This document shows positions 62,974 through 64,000 of a stretch of 64,000 nucleotides of DNA, one piece after another. Under the pieces are notes generated by a model. The model saw only the letters and a list, made by a program, of their open reading frames with translations. It was not told where the DNA came from and did not search any database. The stretch is from Sporocytophaga sp. (lineage in GTDB: Bacteria > Bacteroidota > Bacteroidia > Cytophagales > Cytophagaceae): contig JANQAB010000010.1 of assembly GCA_024707265.1 (NCBI GenBank), forward strand, positions 806,001-870,000. The letters are read 5' to 3'. Every line of letters begins with the position of its first letter. The first letter of the stretch is position 1. The position numbers and the translations under genes are program-made.

Positions 62974-63444
62974 ATGAGAATCTTTAAGAAAATTGAAAAT
63001 AATGAGCTCTATCTGTATATGGATGGTAAATTAATATACAAACGCTGGCTGGATACAGGACAGTCAAAAGTGTTTGATGTTATGGCATATGACAAATACA
63101 CATTGACTAGCTTCAGAGATTGGGAATACGAAGGTTCCCGAGAACTTATTTCTATTAAAGCTAAATTAGCCATGAAAAAATCCGAAGATGGTGGACGCAT
63201 AACTGGATTCACCAGCGGTTACAGACCTAACCATGTTTTTGAATACAAAGATAACGGACACCTACTGATGACATTTATTGGCGATATTATATTTGAAGAC
63301 CAAAATACTATTGAACCTGGAGAGACAAAAGAAGTGATCGTTAGATTTCTGTTAGAGCAACCTATTGAAAAATATCTTGACAAAGGAAGAAGATGGTGGA
63401 TTCATGAAAGAGCCCGAGTCGTTGGAGAAGCTGTAATAATATAA
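62974..63444 (+). CDS. Stand-alone EF-Tu domain III-like protein
   Basis: About 156 residues from the ATG at 62974 (an in-frame TTG lies two codons upstream). The C-terminal ~75 residues read GDIIFEDQNTIEPGETKEVI, VRFLLEQPIEKYLDKGRRWW and IHERARVVGEAVII. This is the pattern of the EF-Tu/EF1A third domain (PGD...V...PI...G..F.IRE.GRTVG.G.V), without a GTPase domain. The N-terminus is unlike EF-Tu (IYKRWLDTGQSKVFDVMAYD). Function unknown; possibly a beta-barrel module reused for another role. It lies 18 bp before the next gene and is probably in one operon with it. Confidence 0.7.
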   Translation: MRIFKKIENNELYLYMDGKLIYKRWLDTGQSKVFDVMAYDKYTLTSFRDWEYEGSRELISIKAKLAMKKSEDGGRITGFTSGYRPNHVFEYKDNGHLLMTFIGDIIFEDQNTIEPGETKEVIVRFLLEQPIEKYLDKGRRWWIHERARVVGEAVII

Positions 63445-63462
63445 CCTGGTTAAGTCAGAAAA

Positions 63463-64000
63463 ATGAAATTAAATTCCAAGCTTATAAATTCATTAAGAAC
63501 TTTCAGTGCCATTGCACCTCTGTTAATTTTGTATGGAATTTTGTTTCAGATAGGATTAAGTAAATATCAGGGTGAATTTCCGGAGAACTTATTTCCCCTA
63601 TATTTTGCGCTACTAATGATTCTTCTGAATACATGCTCATTAATTACTCTATGGATTTTGGGGTCTGAAAGGTTTAAGGATAAAAAACTTTTTAACGCAT
63701 ACAGTATCTTATTTGGCACACCGGCAATCATTCTTGCAGGGCTACTTTATCAGTATACTTTAGCAATGAATATAGTCCTGGATAAGACTCAATATCTGAG
63801 AGAAGAGTGTTACCTAAAATGGAGAAATATTTATAAAGCTGAAAACAGATATCACTTCAGTACCGGGTATTGCCCGACAGCAACTCAGGACTCCATAATA
63901 GTAACGGAAATCTACAGGAACGGAATAGTGAAGTCTTGTGGGATTATACTAAATGATCAATACCATGAAATTGATACATCTGAGATCTCCTTTTTAACGA
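63463..64000 (+). CDS. Membrane protein, unknown, cut by the right window edge
   Basis: Starts at ATG 63463 and is open to the end of the window (179 residues visible). Three hydrophobic segments lie in the first ~110 residues (FSAIAPLLILYGILFQIG, LYFALLMILLNTCSLITLWILG, TPAIILAGLLYQYTLAM), followed by a soluble part with four Cys (EECYLKWRNIYK, STGYCPTATQDS, VKSCGIILND). No family recognised. It begins 18 bp after the EF-Tu-domain-like gene. Confidence 0.75.
   Translation, partial: MKLNSKLINSLRTFSAIAPLLILYGILFQIGLSKYQGEFPENLFPLYFALLMILLNTCSLITLWILGSERFKDKKLFNAYSILFGTPAIILAGLLYQYTLAMNIVLDKTQYLREECYLKWRNIYKAENRYHFSTGYCPTATQDSIIVTEIYRNGIVKSCGIILNDQYHEIDTSEISFLT

Overview
The window looks like a chromosomal segment of a low-GC member of the Bacteroidota, most likely the Cytophagales. 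The evidence is a PorP/SprF-family outer-membrane protein, two secreted proteins with type IX secretion C-terminal sorting domains, a TonB-dependent receptor with a carboxypeptidase-like N-terminal domain, a 7TM-LuxR regulator, and almost no Shine-Dalgarno sequences. No rRNA, tRNA or CRISPR array was seen.

Layout. (1) Positions 1-21455, minus strand: two giant genes of a trans-acyltransferase polyketide synthase. No AT domain is present, and every KS is followed by the AT-less flanking linker. Read in transcription order the line is ACP / KS-KR-ACP / KS-DH-KR-ACP / KS-KR-ACP / KS | DH-ACP / KS-DH-KR-ACP / KS-ACP-ER..., running off the left edge. The bar marks a protein boundary inside a module, with overlapping stop and start codons. 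(2) Positions 21197-22335: three head-to-tail copies of a ~433-bp unit holding the PKS 5' end and a small Trp-rich ORF; then ~1.5 kb of AT-rich DNA without a convincing gene. (3) Positions 23812-36535: housekeeping and envelope genes (DUF1232 protein, UPF1/DNA2-like helicase, PorP/SprF, SlyD, dipeptide epimerase, a Lys/Ala-rich GreA-like fusion, a thioredoxin-fold protein, a kinase-like lipoprotein, a DNA/RNA endonuclease, a TonB receptor). (4) Positions 36705-50210: a 1800-residue T9SS propeller/PA14/Ig protein, regulators, barrel and membrane proteins, a second T9SS protein, and decayed copies of a response-regulator/XRE module. (5) Positions 50789-53402: an IS21-family insertion sequence. 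(6) Positions 53635-55732: a lipoprotein and the intact CheY-like/XRE pair. (7) Positions 56463-60451: a two-gene PD-(D/E)xK nuclease plus SKI2-like helicase unit, a candidate anti-phage system. (8) Positions 61047-64000: exonuclease III, secreted and small proteins, and a membrane protein cut by the right edge.

A pattern runs across the whole window. Nine reading-frame breaks or odd starts in otherwise intact genes are each repaired by removing one base from a homopolymer A/T run of 6-8. After repair the gene lengths become exact multiples of three and the protein families are complete. Homopolymer over-calling in the assembly is the simplest explanation; slippage-dependent expression is the biological alternative. 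Coordinates below give the repaired genes and say where each break lies.
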